In this document: piece after piece, positions 28,101 through 37,600 of the stretch
Position numbering within the stretch: the first letter of the stretch is position 1
Layout of the letters: each line of letters starts with the position of its first letter
Source: Patiria pectinifera
Taxonomy: Eukaryota; Echinodermata; Asteroidea; Valvatida; Asterinidae
Direction of reading: 5' to 3'
Assembly (NCBI GenBank): GCA_029964075.1
Contig: CM057129.1
Span: 15,181,430 to 15,245,429 of the forward strand
Length of the DNA: 64,000 nt
The notes under the pieces: model-generated
What the model saw: the letters and a program-made list of their open reading frames with translations, nothing else
Told to the model about the DNA's origin: nothing
The model's database searches: none
Position numbers and translations under genes: made by a program

Positions 28101-30721
28101 CTGATTACTCACATTAAACAATGCTGGACAAACAGCTCCCTTTTGCATTTACTTGCAGAATCATCAACAAGCCCCGTTTTGAACAAAAAGACTATCGGGG
28201 TTTATAGCCACTCATAATTTTGTACCAATAGAGTACACACCAGCATCCCAATCTTAAACGCAATATTTACTGGACTGACACCTAATACACAACTGACACC
28301 CAAAATACTCACCTGGCAATGCTGGGCCTCATCTTGCAGCATTTTGGCCATAGACGGACTCGCGGTTCCAAGAATGAAAACACTATTATGATTGTAAGCT
28401 GGAGGGGGACCGAAACACATTAAGGGTTTTAATACTACAAAAGTAACATGTTTTGAGGTATTCTCCTTAATTTAAAGTGAGTTTATATGCTTAACAATTT
28501 GGTTTTAAAGGCACTATTTACTGGAATCCCAACACTTTATTCACTTACATAGTCCCCCACAGGTGAGTGCACTGCAGGTGAAATATAGGCCTATAGCATT
28601 TAGAAAAGCTAGTAAGGGTACGACTCTATAACGACTGTTCCCTTCTACCAGTAACATGAAACACATTTTCAATAATCGTTTTAGGGAAAATCGGAACACT
28701 GTCGGGTAACATAATACTTATATCACACCTTTTCGATAATCTCGAACATTCAGAGCTTTTCTTTTCAACAAAAAGTTATTCAAATAGCACTAGACCTGGG
28801 CGAGTAGTGGATTTTTCTACTCCACTACTCACAAAGAAATTACTCACAAGTAGTCCAGTATTTGCGAGTAGTTAACCGAATTCCCATAAAAGCAGAACAT
28901 GAGATATAAATTAGTATGACCACGGAGGTAGAATTCCCTACCTCCATGGTATGACGTGAAGTAACATAAGCCCTTTTCACACTAGAGCTTCTCAACCCGG
29001 GTTGAACTCAATCCTGGGCGAACCCAGTGTCGCTCTGGGTTAAGTTTTTTTTTATTTTTCAACCCCGCGTTTAACCCCGCATCGTTACACACTTGTTTCA
29101 TGCAAATCAAGCTTATCATGCTCAGTTACTACTGTTTTGAACCCTGGCAAGAATTTCAACCCGGGTGGAATCCCAGGGAGGGGGAGACGTGGAGGGAGTG
29201 ATTCCCTGTTTGCAGGGGACGTATGAAGCCATGAACCTTAAACCCTAAATTGCTGCTCGCGAGTACCTGCTTCTACTCGCGCCAGGACGAGTACTCGAGT
29301 AGATGAAAAACCACGAGTAGAACAACGAGTAAGCTACTCGCAAGTACTCGAGTAATCGAGTTACTCGTCAAGAAATTGATGAATATTTGTTCTTAAAGCT
29401 CGTGTTGAAACCCTTGAATCCAGAAGAACCTGCAAAAATGAGCTAACTTACGGCCGGTATTAGGCTGTACTGGATCCAGGAACTCAGCTCATAGGACGTC
29501 TGAGCGCAGGCTGATAGCTTTTCGGACGGCTGTTCTTCGTGCAAATTCCCCAGTCCCGTTGTGTTGTCTCCGGGGCTGAATTTAGCAAGAAAAATGTTAT
29601 TACCTTTGTGAAAGCAGTGCTCTTTTTTTATAGGTTTTCCCGGCCAAGTTCCTAATTTTTGTAATCACTTGCAATATCAGCCATTCAATTTCGCGTGATT
29701 TCTACACATATCAAATTGGGGTTTCCTTATCATTTGGGGGGGGCCAAGGTCAATTTCAAGTTTTAGGAAGCCAAGATTTTGCTTTGAATTTTCGTTTTCG
29801 TTTTGGGGTAATCTATTTCGTTTTGGTGCACTCAAGACTTTATTTGAGGCATTCTTAAATGAAGTCTTTACAATATTTTGACGGGTTGACGCATTCAAAT
29901 TAGCGAACATCGGTGCACTTATAACGTATTACGCATGCCTTTCGTTTCTTATTTGTTGATGGGCAAGCACTTTCAAATGGTCTTTCAAATTAATATGACT
30001 TTTTAATTGATCTTGGTGACTGCACAATTTACAATGTAACAAGAATTGGCCAACCCTACCTTATTCTTATCCGTTCATTGTATTCGTTTTCTTGCTAATC
30101 TACTCCCCTGTGCATAACATTAATTAGTCTGCGTCGTTTGATATATTATAATTCACACTCAATACGACTGCCATTCCTTTTTCTTATGAACTGTCAGACA
30201 TTTTTCATTATAATGGCAATTTCCGTATATGAATTTAAAGTGAAATTACCAGGTGTAGGCCTGTAGTGTTTCAGCATTCGATAGCTCTCTTTGTTTATTT
30301 AATTTAAAGTTGTTAAATTGTTTTGTTTATGCAAATTGTTTTGTCAATCATTGCCTCATGTGAAAGCGCAACGTTTCTAATTTTTTTCCTAACTCTCGTT
30401 TGATTGAGATTGCTTCGCCATTTTGTTGATCTAAGAAATTTAGACAAAAAAGAAAAAGCAGAGATACGTATGATTTAGGCCCATGAACCAGTAGAACACA
30501 CTATCATCATCATATCACTATAAATCAACCCACATGTAGTTCATAATATAATCCTCAAACTATCATTGTCATTTCTACCTGCTTGGAACACGTGCGTGAT
30601 AATTAACATCAGCATGGCCGCGCAGTACCCAACTTCATAAATAAAATTCACAAATGATAACCAAAGGAAATAAAACAACTCACCTTGGAGACATCGGCGC
30701 CACGGTCGTAGAGTTAGTCAT
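4137..30721 (-). CDS. STRA6-type retinol/RBP receptor, gene A (21 exons)
   Basis: Predicted multi-pass plasma-membrane receptor of the STRA6/RBPR2 family, which mediates retinol exchange across the membrane. Exons 5'-3': 30721-30684, 29575-29452, 28398-28313, 27874-27732, 24914-24782, 23448-23400, 23163-23001, 22789-22670, 22382-22276, 21323-21268, 20069-20008, 12171-12021, 11454-11379, 11127-11052, 10568-10520, 10197-10080, 9444-9325, 7785-7622, 7135-6989, 6729-6533, 4439-4137. About 826 residues. The best family signatures are in exons 18-20: TLMRGWELWDPG, then GFKAYIGFLQLEVAHTHP, then RNRWFVALTLMRNRALT; human STRA6 ends with a similar order of blocks (recalled, not searched). The short N-terminus has NST and NTT glycosylation sequons and no clear signal peptide, followed by about nine to eleven hydrophobic segments. 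The last exon adds 100 charged residues ending TDTDA. All GT-AG junctions fit in frame except exon 6 to exon 7, which is one base out. A complete SLC16-like gene sits in intron 11. Family call is firm; exon 1 and the exon 6 end are less sure. Confidence 0.88.
5091..5395. mobile_element. MITE-like element with ATGGGCCTTA ends (copy 1)
   Basis: A roughly 305 bp unit bounded by inverted ends: ATGGGCCTTACTCACGAGTC on the left and the complement of ATGGGCCTTATTAAGTAGTT on the right. Internal landmarks are TCTGCTTCAATGAATAATTT and AGTCTGGCGCCATCCCATT. The same unit occurs at 8444-9318 (split), 26155-26478 (inverted) and 55076-55378. It has no coding capacity. It lies in intron 20 of gene A. Confidence 0.75.
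5522..5890. mobile_element. Hairpin-type inverted-repeat element
   Basis: The left edge begins ACAGGGTGGTCAAAAAAA. Inside, TGGAGAATCCTTTTAGAAGA and a GAGCCTATTTT block reappear inverted as AAAATAGGCTC, TTCTTCTAAAAAG and ATTCTCCATGCATTGGTA. The ACAGGGTG edge resembles the larger elements at 25151-25834 and 41435-42113. The right boundary is approximate. Confidence 0.5.
8444..9318. mobile_element. ATGGGCCTTA-type MITE (copy 2) split by a nested repeat
   Basis: The left part (8444 to about 8617) and right part (about 9190-9318) together rebuild the copy at 5091-5395. Between them lies about 570 bp of unrelated sequence carrying two 144-147 bp tandem units and a C/A-rich tail. The order shows that the tandem-unit element inserted into an older MITE. 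All of this is in intron 17 of gene A, and the right MITE end stops just beside exon 17. Confidence 0.7.
8811..9102. repeat. Two tandem 144-147 bp units containing TGACCC-T-TGACCT
   Basis: Unit 1 starts at 8811 and unit 2 at 8955, each opening with ATTTCTATTGTTTTAGCCAC. Both carry TTGACCCTTGACCTTTC, a CAATAGGC block and a TTATCGC(A/G)CTGACAA end. After unit 2 come CACCCACCCACC and a GCCGCGGGGCATAC end. On the minus strand each unit has AGGTCA-A-GGGTCA, a direct repeat with spacing one (8839-8851 and 8984-8996). Confidence 0.7.
12721..12903. repeat. Intronic repeat with clustered AGGTCA half-sites
   Basis: Two similar blocks lie about 150 bp apart in intron 11 of gene A. The first has AGGTCATTGACCT (12721-12733, inverted, spacing 1) and AGGTCATCAAAGGTCA (12739-12754, direct, spacing 4). 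The second has AGGTCATTGACCC (12870-12882) and AGGTCACCAGGGGTCA (12888-12903, direct, spacing 4). AGGTCA is the nuclear-receptor half-site. Because the blocks look like a diverged repeat, regulatory use is unproven. Confidence 0.55.
13384..13575. repeat. G/C-homopolymer interspersed repeat (copy 1)
   Basis: A run of about 16 G is followed by GCTGGTGGGGCCGG, two long C runs and CCAACGGCAAAAGCC, ending near CAGGGCTGGTGACGGGCCTG. A second copy with the same order of blocks is at 40588-40772. Open frames here are low-complexity artefacts. It lies about 430 bp upstream of the nested SLC16-like start codon. Confidence 0.65.
14012..17935 (+). CDS. SLC16-type monocarboxylate transporter-like MFS carrier, nested in gene A
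   Basis: Four exons: 14012-14210, 15540-15683, 16417-17223, 17823-17935. All three junctions are phase 1 GT-AG, and the sum is 1263 nt, giving 420 residues. That fits a 12-helix MFS carrier, though shorter than many vertebrate MCTs. Hydrophobic helices run in two groups of about six, with a short charged loop (about residues 188-222) between them. The MCT TM5 signature is clear near residues 131-150 (RHFTKHYTLACGIGHTG), followed by DTYGWRGATLL. The usual D/E-G-G/S-W-G-W motif of helix 1 is replaced by FNWRGFF. The chosen ATG follows GAAG and opens MAASS; an upstream in-frame ATG at 13892 would add 40 residues without similarity. Family members move monocarboxylates with protons; the substrate here is unknown. 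The gene lies wholly in intron 11 of gene A on the other strand. Confidence 0.88.
14237..14900. repeat. Self-complementary minisatellite, TATGAGGCGTCGGA units in both orientations
   Basis: Units of about 14-17 bases, TATGAGGCGTCGGA and its complement TCCGACGCCTCATA, are dispersed in two clusters (about 14237-14424 and 14675-14900) with unrelated sequence between. The first cluster has both orientations next to each other and could fold into strong hairpins; the second is mostly in one orientation. The array sits in intron 1 of the nested SLC16-like gene. No coding or structural-RNA assignment is possible by eye. Confidence 0.75.
15749..16006 (-). repeat. tRNA-derived SINE
   Basis: On the minus strand the head starts near 16006 with GGGAGTCAGG, has an A box TGGCGCAGTGG (15992-15982) and a perfect B box GGTTCGAATCC (15949-15939). 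About 190 bp of body follows, including GTGGGTTTTCCTCAGAATA and a CTCCCACCT block. The head resembles a tRNA but no acceptor stem closes, so this is a retroposed SINE rather than a tRNA gene. It lies in intron 2 of the nested carrier gene. Confidence 0.75.
17432..17650. mobile_element. Short inverted-repeat element
   Basis: The left end AAGCCTAGTTTCCATATATC pairs with the right end, whose complement reads AAGCCGTGGTTTCTATATCG. The interior has partly self-complementary AACGCAGAC and GTCTGCG blocks. No open frame. It lies in intron 3 of the nested carrier gene. Confidence 0.45.
18136..18270. mobile_element. 135 bp element with 27 bp terminal inverted repeats
   Basis: The left end CGAGTTCGGGCGGTCTGTTC continues TTGACAC. 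The complement of the right end is CGAGTTCGAGCGGTCAGTTC followed by TTGACAC, so about 25 of 27 bases match. It lies 200 bp downstream of the nested carrier stop codon, possibly in its 3' untranslated region. Confidence 0.7.
18488..18562. repeat. Inverted repeat (hairpin) with AGGGCGCT arms
   Basis: The left arm GACACAATGGAAGGGCGCT and the right arm AGCGCCCTCCATGTGTC face each other across about 38 bases that also pair in part (GGTTTGG with CCAAATC). It may be a small MITE or a structured part of the nested gene's 3' region. Confidence 0.5.
21569..21673. mobile_element. MITE-like inverted repeat with TGACGTCA arms (copy 2)
   Basis: An almost perfect palindrome: TAAGCCTCAGTACTGATGAC continuing into a CACTTTGTTTACATGT block, a short spacer, then the inverted arm ending in AACGTCATCAGTACAGAGGC. 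This is the cleanest of the three related copies (others at 3571-3710 and 54151-54298). It lies in intron 9 of gene A. Confidence 0.7.
22530..22606 (+). repeat. tRNA-like sequence (SINE head or tRNA pseudogene)
   Basis: GGGGCTGGATAGCTCAGTTG followed by GTAGAGC gives a good A box and a D arm with paired GCTC/GAGC. A CCGG/CCGG stem encloses the would-be anticodon loop. The B box region GCAGTTTAAAACCC is degenerate, and the 3' end does not pair with the 5' GGGGCTG, so an active tRNA gene is unlikely. It lies in intron 8 of gene A. Confidence 0.6.
25151..25834. mobile_element. 680 bp element with long terminal inverted repeats, ACAGGGTGAC ends
   Basis: The left end ACAGGGTGACACCAAGAAAA and right end TAGGGTCACTCTGTATATA are inverted. 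Arm features reappear inverted at the other side: AAAACGTGATTGGTG against CACAGATCACGTTTTTG, and GGGTTGCTGAGAAAATG against TTTCTCAGCAACCCAATG. Both edges are bounded by TA-rich sequence, compatible with a TA target site. No transposase is visible. It lies in intron 4 of gene A. Confidence 0.7.
26155..26478. mobile_element. ATGGGCCTTA-type MITE (copy 3, inverted orientation)
   Basis: The diagnostic interior appears reversed: AATGGGATGGTGCCAGACT near 26227-26245 and AAAATGGCCGACTCGTGAATT at the right end. The left edge is more diverged than in the other copies. It lies in intron 4 of gene A, not far from the element at 25151-25834. Confidence 0.6.
28791..29375. repeat. GAGTA/CTACTC-rich repeat enclosing another inverted repeat
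   Basis: Two flanks rich in CTACTCGC and GAGTACTCGAGTA (28791-28880 and 29261-29375) surround a segment with AACCCGGGTTGAA and CAACCCGGGTGGAA at 28995-29170. The inner part looks like a short element with CCCGGGTT ends nested in the outer GAGTA repeat. It lies in intron 2 of gene A. Confidence 0.45.
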
Positions 30722-33700
30722 GTTAGTCCAATCCCCCATGTTGTCGAATATGTGTTATCCAGGAAGAGATGTGCCAAATTATATGGTCTATGCCTACGGC
30801 ACGGTAATGTGATGTTCACAGCATTCACACCAAACTGTCCCGGTGAATTAAATTTAAGTGGCTGCAAGTTCACGTTCAGTTGCACTGCCTTGTATACAAA
30901 TACCGACGTGTAAATCAAATAGGATTTACAGTACAATAAAGCAGCCTTGCATGTACCACTGTTTAGATGTAGGCCTACGTGTAACCGTCTAGTTAGCATC
31001 TGTACGCGAGGTTTCCCCTGGCCCTGGCCCTGGCCCTGGCCCATTCATGCGAGAAATCCATACGGAAAAAATACTGGCTGCACGCGTGATTCAATAGTAA
31101 TGAAACTGCCACCGTACGAACGTGTAATATTTGATAGTTGTTGCACATAACAGGAAAGCCAGACAGAACACGTACTATGACCTTTTACCTGAACTGCATG
31201 CAATCGCTCTTCTCTGAAAAATACAGGCTGTACAAAAAGCGTCAGCGGAAAGTGTGACACTCTGCAACAACTAGGCCTACAACAGACGATTCGACCTTTG
31301 GCCGGTAGTCTTGTTTGGTTTTACCACTGCACGTTGTTGGATCGTGGTTCAAGCCTACCGGAGACCGAAGGTCAGTTTTTTAATCCGAACAAAACGGGAT
31401 GAATATAAATATGAACGTGTACATGTACTTCGAGTCTCTGTCAATAGGCCTATATAGCAAACCGCGAATTCGGTCGTTTAATAGAGTCTGGCTGGCGGGA
31501 ACACAACCACTTGAATGATAAAGTCAAGGCCGTCTGGAATTCTTGTGACATTTTAGGCTGCATCCTCTGCGAGCCAATGGTCATATAAATTGGGAGGAAA
31601 CGAGTATTAGAGAGAAACTATAAATTAATTTTTATCATGATAATGTATATATCTAGGTGTCGATCCTGGACATTCAGTTTTGACGATTGCGTTAATTTTT
31701 TAATTCAACATAGAGGCGTATAGCGAAGGCTATATAAGATATCGTTTGCACTGCATCCATATAGGTGTGTGCTTTTTTAACACGGGGATACGAATGTTAT
31801 AAGTAGACATTTTGTGCATGGTTAATATAACGAATTGGCAAAAAAACACATCAAAGATGGCTGATGCTGAATGCAATCGATCTATATAGGGCATATACTA
31901 TTTTTTATATAAGACAGACAATATTGTTAACTGAATAACATCCGCCGCCAAGATATCATGCGGGTATTATTCGCGTATAGTGACGTTCACGAGTTAACCC
32001 CTGACCCCCCCCCTCCCCCTCACAACAGCCCAGCCCACTCCCTAAGCGTATATAGCCCCTGGCCGGAGTCATGAAACGGCGGTAGAGTAAAATTTTCTTG
32101 ATCCCTGGGTCAGCCTGAGCGCCTCTAGTATCCAGGGATGTCCTATATGTATACAAAAAGTTTCAAATTTGGACTCAAAGAAATACGAACTCATTAACTG
32201 GTGTACTGCGCATTGCCTCAGTGAACATAATTAGGAGTGGCAGGTCACATGTGAGGATAAGAAAGGTAAAAGAGACCAGATTTCATAGGAGTCCGAATTT
32301 TATATGACACTGATCCCCACATGAAACATTTCTCTGTTATATATGCTACTGCTATAATAGTAAAATGTCTGTAGAGGTTACGAGTAGCATAGTCAATTTG
32401 TAGAAAATAATAATATTGTGTCCACTCTGTTCATCACGAAATAATTATATATTTATTCTATATGCTATTTCATGTATAATAAAGAATATGTAAACCTGAA
32501 TTTGCCCCCACATAATTATTATTAAATGCACTGTTCGGTTTTGTGATATGCGGAAAGGCAATACCATGGGAGTATATATCCTATATCTAGCTTGCTGATG
32601 TCTGGTCCGATTGTCCACCCTTTATCAAAAGGAGAAGTTCCATGCCTTGTAGGTACATATAATTCAGTTTTAATTCCGTTTAATTCTGGTTTATTTGATT
32701 GAAATAATTCTGGTTTATTTGATTAAATTTTTTTTCAAAGAAGGCAAATAAAAAGTCAAAGACTTAAATATTTTGGTTTACAAAAATTACGATAAAAATG
32801 TAAAGTTTATACATACCCTTTTAAATATGAGCACCCCAGATTTTAAAAAAGGTTCAATTGAAGATTACTCACACAATTTAAAAACAAAAGTGACATGAGG
32901 ACACTATTCAAAAATGGGATAGGCCTACATGTACATAATTGATTAATATTTCCCCTTTTTAATAAGTGTTTAATGAGAGTACGTTTCAACATGTTCGGAT
33001 TTCATCCTAGCTGGTTTGAATTGACTGAGTCAACTGTGCCAAAATCACTTACAAATGTTGTCATGACAAAATACAGTCAACATGTACACGTGTGTTGTCT
33101 AGGGTTACTGGGACAAGGATGTGCCGGGTGGCCTGGTAAAAGAAATCGTGCCTACAACAATAGCTTATTTTGCTGTTCAAATTCCAGAGGCGAGGGCTAT
33201 TGTTCCCATTGCTCCACCATGACTCACTCACTCATCACACACTGTCACTGATCTAGTTTCAGTTAGACTTGCTAAAGTCCCAAAAATATGACTCAAGTTG
33301 CTAGTGTCAGGCTACAGTCTTCTTTGCACCTGGCTGACTGTTACTTGTGAATTAGACTTGCCTAAGTCTCACCTTGTCCCACAAATATGACTCAAGTTGG
33401 CTAGTCCTATAATTATAGGGTCAGGCTACAGTCTTCTTTGCACCTGACTGGCTGTTACTTGTGAATTAGACTTGTCTAAGTCTCACCTTGTCAAAAAATG
33501 TGACCCAAGTTGCTAGTCCCATATAGGGTCAGGCTACAATCTTCGTTGCACCTGATTGACTGTTACCTGTGAAATAGACTTGTCTAAGTCTCACCTTGTC
33601 AAAAAATATGACCCAAGTTGCTAGTCCCATATAGGGTCAGGCTACAGTCTTCTTTGCACCTGAGTGACTGTTACTTGTGAACATAAGTAAGCATAGCAAG

Positions 33701-34664
33701 AGCACGCTTAACCCGGAGTAAAAAAGGTTACATGCTATGAAATAGTGTATATAATGTTAGCACATTTTTTGCTATAGTAAGCACAACTTTTCTGCTAACT
33801 GGTAAGCAGCGCCATGAAATTTGGCCAAGCAGATCCCCTGGCCATGTCGACGTTGCCTGAGTATTCCTACTCGCTAAAGGTCGCTATATGCTATAAAGGT
33901 GTATCTTACTACTATCAAATTACTTTTCAGTACATGCCAGCATGCCAAAACAGCAAGCTTAAAACTTAGCAATTATTTTTTTTTCCATTAAAGAATATTG
34001 GTACAGTAGGAAATGTATGGCACAACTGTATGAATAATTTAATCAGTATGATTTTATGAAGCTTAAATTTTTTTCTTGAAATGAAGTACCCTTTGCAATA
34101 ATTGTCACAGAAAATTTGTACTCTAATAATTTTGAGTTCATTTTCGGTTCAAACGTGCACATGACAATCTCCAAAATCAACAAATATTTGCCTTGTCTTT
34201 ATTTCCAGTGACCCTTTCACCCTTCACGAACAAAAGTCCCTTCCTTAGCCTTGATATCCATCCTTTTGCATGAACCTCAACCCAAGTTGTGTGGGCGAGG
34301 GAAGCCCAAAGGCTAGGGCGAAGTTCAAAATTTATGACAAATGTGGGGTTTTTCTTCCCAACACATGTTAATTACTCTGTTAATCATTTACGGCGACTGA
34401 GGACCATCATTTTGCGAATTTGTGTTGTGGGTGTGTGTTGCCTAGTGCAGGGCGACCGTGGACGTGAGTCACATCTGAAATAACCCGAAGTATAACGTCT
34501 GTAATACAACAAGTGGAATTTCTGACTCAAAATATGATCGCTTGAGTTACTGAAATGGATTTTCTTTTAAAGTTCAATTTACAGGACCAAAAACAGTGAA
34601 GGATTACTAACGATGTATGAGAAGCCACGTTCAATAGGACGGTATCGTCAAAGAACGAGGTAAC
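30722..34664. promoter_or_regulatory. Shared upstream interval between the divergent STRA6-type genes A and B
   Basis: This is the 3.9 kb between the two predicted start codons, which point away from each other, so regulatory sequence for both genes should lie here. I cannot place a TATA box or transcription start. It holds a CTGGCC hexamer array (about 31017-31041), a tandem repeat (33263-33682), a C-rich stretch near 32000 and otherwise AT-rich sequence. Short open frames here show no domain. Non-coding 5' exons may exist. Confidence 0.45.
33263..33682. repeat. Tandem repeat, four units of about 90-114 bp
   Basis: Units start at about 33263, 33352, 33466 and 33574. Each runs from TTAGACTTG, through a TATGAC(T/C)CAAGTTG block and GGTCAGGCTACAGTCTTC, to a TGACTGTTACTTGTGAA end. 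Units 3 and 4 are most alike, and unit 1 is shorter by an internal deletion. Units 2-4 carry GGGTCA, a nuclear-receptor-type half-site. The array lies about 1 kb upstream of the gene B start codon. Confidence 0.8.
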
Positions 34665-37600
34665 ATGGCTACTTTCGATCCGTACACAGAACCAGCATCG
34701 TGGCAGTAAGTATTCTGATGATAACAATTTCAAGCTGAGTACCATCACTTTTAGCGTTGTGTAGGCCCTATTTTAACGTCGTGTTTACAGCATGACGAGA
34801 AACCGATAGTTTGTTTTCCTTTCCCATGTCTGCATTTGATTACAGGGTTACTGATGATTTCGATTTGGTCCGAACCAAGTAAGTAACAAGAATATCGATT
34901 CATCAATTTATACACAACACCATAATTTATACAGTGATATCGCAACAGCTAACATCACCATAATCGTCATTTCTCATCACAATTAATAAACATTTAGTGA
35001 TTGTCATTTATCAAGACATCTTTTCCTTTCCTGAAGAAAAAGGGGGGTTGGGGTTGGCAAATGTCGCCAGGGGGTGGAGGGGGGGGGTACAATCCCACCC
35101 CATCCCAAACCTTCGCTTGAAACTGGTCATCAAATAACCGGGTGACATTTGTCATAATCTTTCTTGATTTGGGGATTTTTTGTCATAGTTTTTCTGGGGA
35201 TTTTTGTTGTCGGGATTTGCCCTTATTACAGAATGGGGATCCATGAGGTGTTGCCGTAGACCTCAGGTTTTTATCTATGAAAATTTCCGAACCAAAATAA
35301 ATGGCGATGATTTTAGGCAAATGTAAACACACCACAGACCCTTATGTTGACCTGAAGCCCTCGGTGACACTCAAACCCTCTGCCGATTATTTCGTGGATT
35401 TTTAATTTCATTTCCCCCATTATCAGCCCTGCCACCATCACCATTATTACCATCAGAATGAACTATCACCCTTAACTCAATAATCATCTCAGAAACTTAA
35501 CTTTTTTCTTCAGTGAAATGCTGAATGCGACAGGTCCCCCTACGACCCCAGATCCAGGATGCGATAACATAGCGGTCAGCTTAGAATATTGGGTCTTTGC
35601 CACTATTCCAATATCGGTAAATTTAAACAAAATTTTGACGATTTTGTCGGAGAGATGTAAAGTATCAGTCTGTTTGGAGTTTGGGTTTTGCCCTACACCG
35701 GCGTAACTCTTAGAAGTGTTGGAAGTCGGTTTTCATTTAAGAAAAAACCTTAAATGTCTGCTAATGGCAAAAAATAGTTTATGCAATGCTTCATCTAACT
35801 ATTCCTATTTGCTGTGTATAGATTCGTTTAATAATGATGCCTCGTGTAGGTTCTGCTCCATATGCTGTACTTCATTTGTTTTTGTCTTGTCCTGTCTGTG
35901 TTGGTCCCTTGTCTCGACATGTGCAACTTAACGTTTACTTCACGTGTAGCTTAAAGGAACCAATGAAGTTAGTGTTAACCATGATATATTTATTCTACAC
36001 GACTACACGTCGCCATTTTGACAAGCATGCTTTTTGGAAACGCCCACCGCTTAATCTCATATTTGAATTGCATGTATTGCCTTAAACTGTCCTGTTCAAA
36101 TTGACTGAGTGAAAATTATATGAGTGAATTAAGTATGCGAGACGACTTGGAGGAACAAAGTACGTGTTGACTGTGAAAGAAATACTTGAAAGAACAATTC
36201 GTAATCTGTCTAAAATCTGCAGGGTGTAACGAAATGAGAATAATTTTGATGTACCATTTTCTTCTTTTCGTTCGCAGGTGGTAATCATATTCATATTCGC
36301 ATTCTTTGAAGAAAGGGTAAAACTTTGGCCAACATGCTGCTTTCAAAGGCCCGCAATCCCCTAGTAAGTTCTTCGGGTTTTTTTTATTTGAAATGCAATT
36401 TTGTATGATACGAGTAAAAGTGTCACACGTACGCCATAAAAGTCAAGTCTGCACAAATTTAATTTTTCTAAAGTTGAGGTCAATGCAAGATATTCAATCA
36501 ATATTCTGTCTGATTTGATATTGGAGCCGATGTTCACATAGTTAAAGAGGAACATCGTCCTGAAATCGCCGAAATGTGTATGTTTAATATCGTTTACTTC
36601 CTATTTCAAAGGCCTGTTGGGCACTATGTCTCACTGTTCCTGAGAATAGACTGGGGAAAACCGCTTGTTTATTTATGACGCGCTGAATGCGTTGCACTGG
36701 TGGATCGACCGACTGAAATCACGACTAGCACCCAAGTGTCTCGATTTTTGAGAGTAAAAAAAGTTGACCCCAAAATTCGTTCTCGCAAGAATAACACCAA
36801 AAAATGGCCAGATTTTAAAGAAAGGTTGTGTGGACATTTATATTCTAATTTAAATGTTCGTTCCAATTAATATCATATTCGTTTAAAACGCGTTTTGTAG
36901 CCCAATTTTGGCGCTTTCCAGGACGAAGTTCCCTTTATCAGGAAATGCTGAAAAGGGTGTGTCGAGAGACAATGTTAGAATGTAATCACCATGTATGACT
37001 CAGTGAAGGAACTGACTTCATCTATCACAATGCTGTCCTTATAATGGAACCCAGCAGTCCTGTTCGCAGACAGTTTCCAAACCTCGGCGTCCTTTTGGCT
37101 TTAGGCGATATTTCAAGGCCCCTGACTTGATGTGCACTGGCTCGATCCTGCGATGTGAGACCGATAGTTTTGACAATAATGGTTTGGACATTAAAGGCTT
37201 CTAACTTTTGAACAATATCATACGAAGCCGAGCCAGAGACGAAGCCATGATTTGGAAAACTCCCTTCATCTCTGTGGATGCAATAGTTTGGAGCAAATGA
37301 GTGCGCTGTATAACGATGTCATTTTCTGAGTGTGAACAGTACACATATGACGTTCATTGAAGCCATAATTAAAGACTTTAATCGAATCCAAAACTTAAGA
37401 TTTTTCAAATGCAATGTGGTAATTATGCCAACATTGAATTACGTCAATAACCTGAGCTCCACGTCTGCGTTTACACTAGTCTTGTTCCAAGACTGGATTT
37501 GGATTGTATTCCCCCTTCTATACAGCCGGTCACTGACAAGCGAGGTCGCTTTCAACAAGATCAACCAAATCCAGTCTTGGCAATATTGGCAGCGCTACCC

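Noticed and set aside
31017..31041. CTGGCC hexamer run as a microsatellite of interest
   Set aside because: Only about four units; too short to stand out in repeat-rich intergenic DNA.
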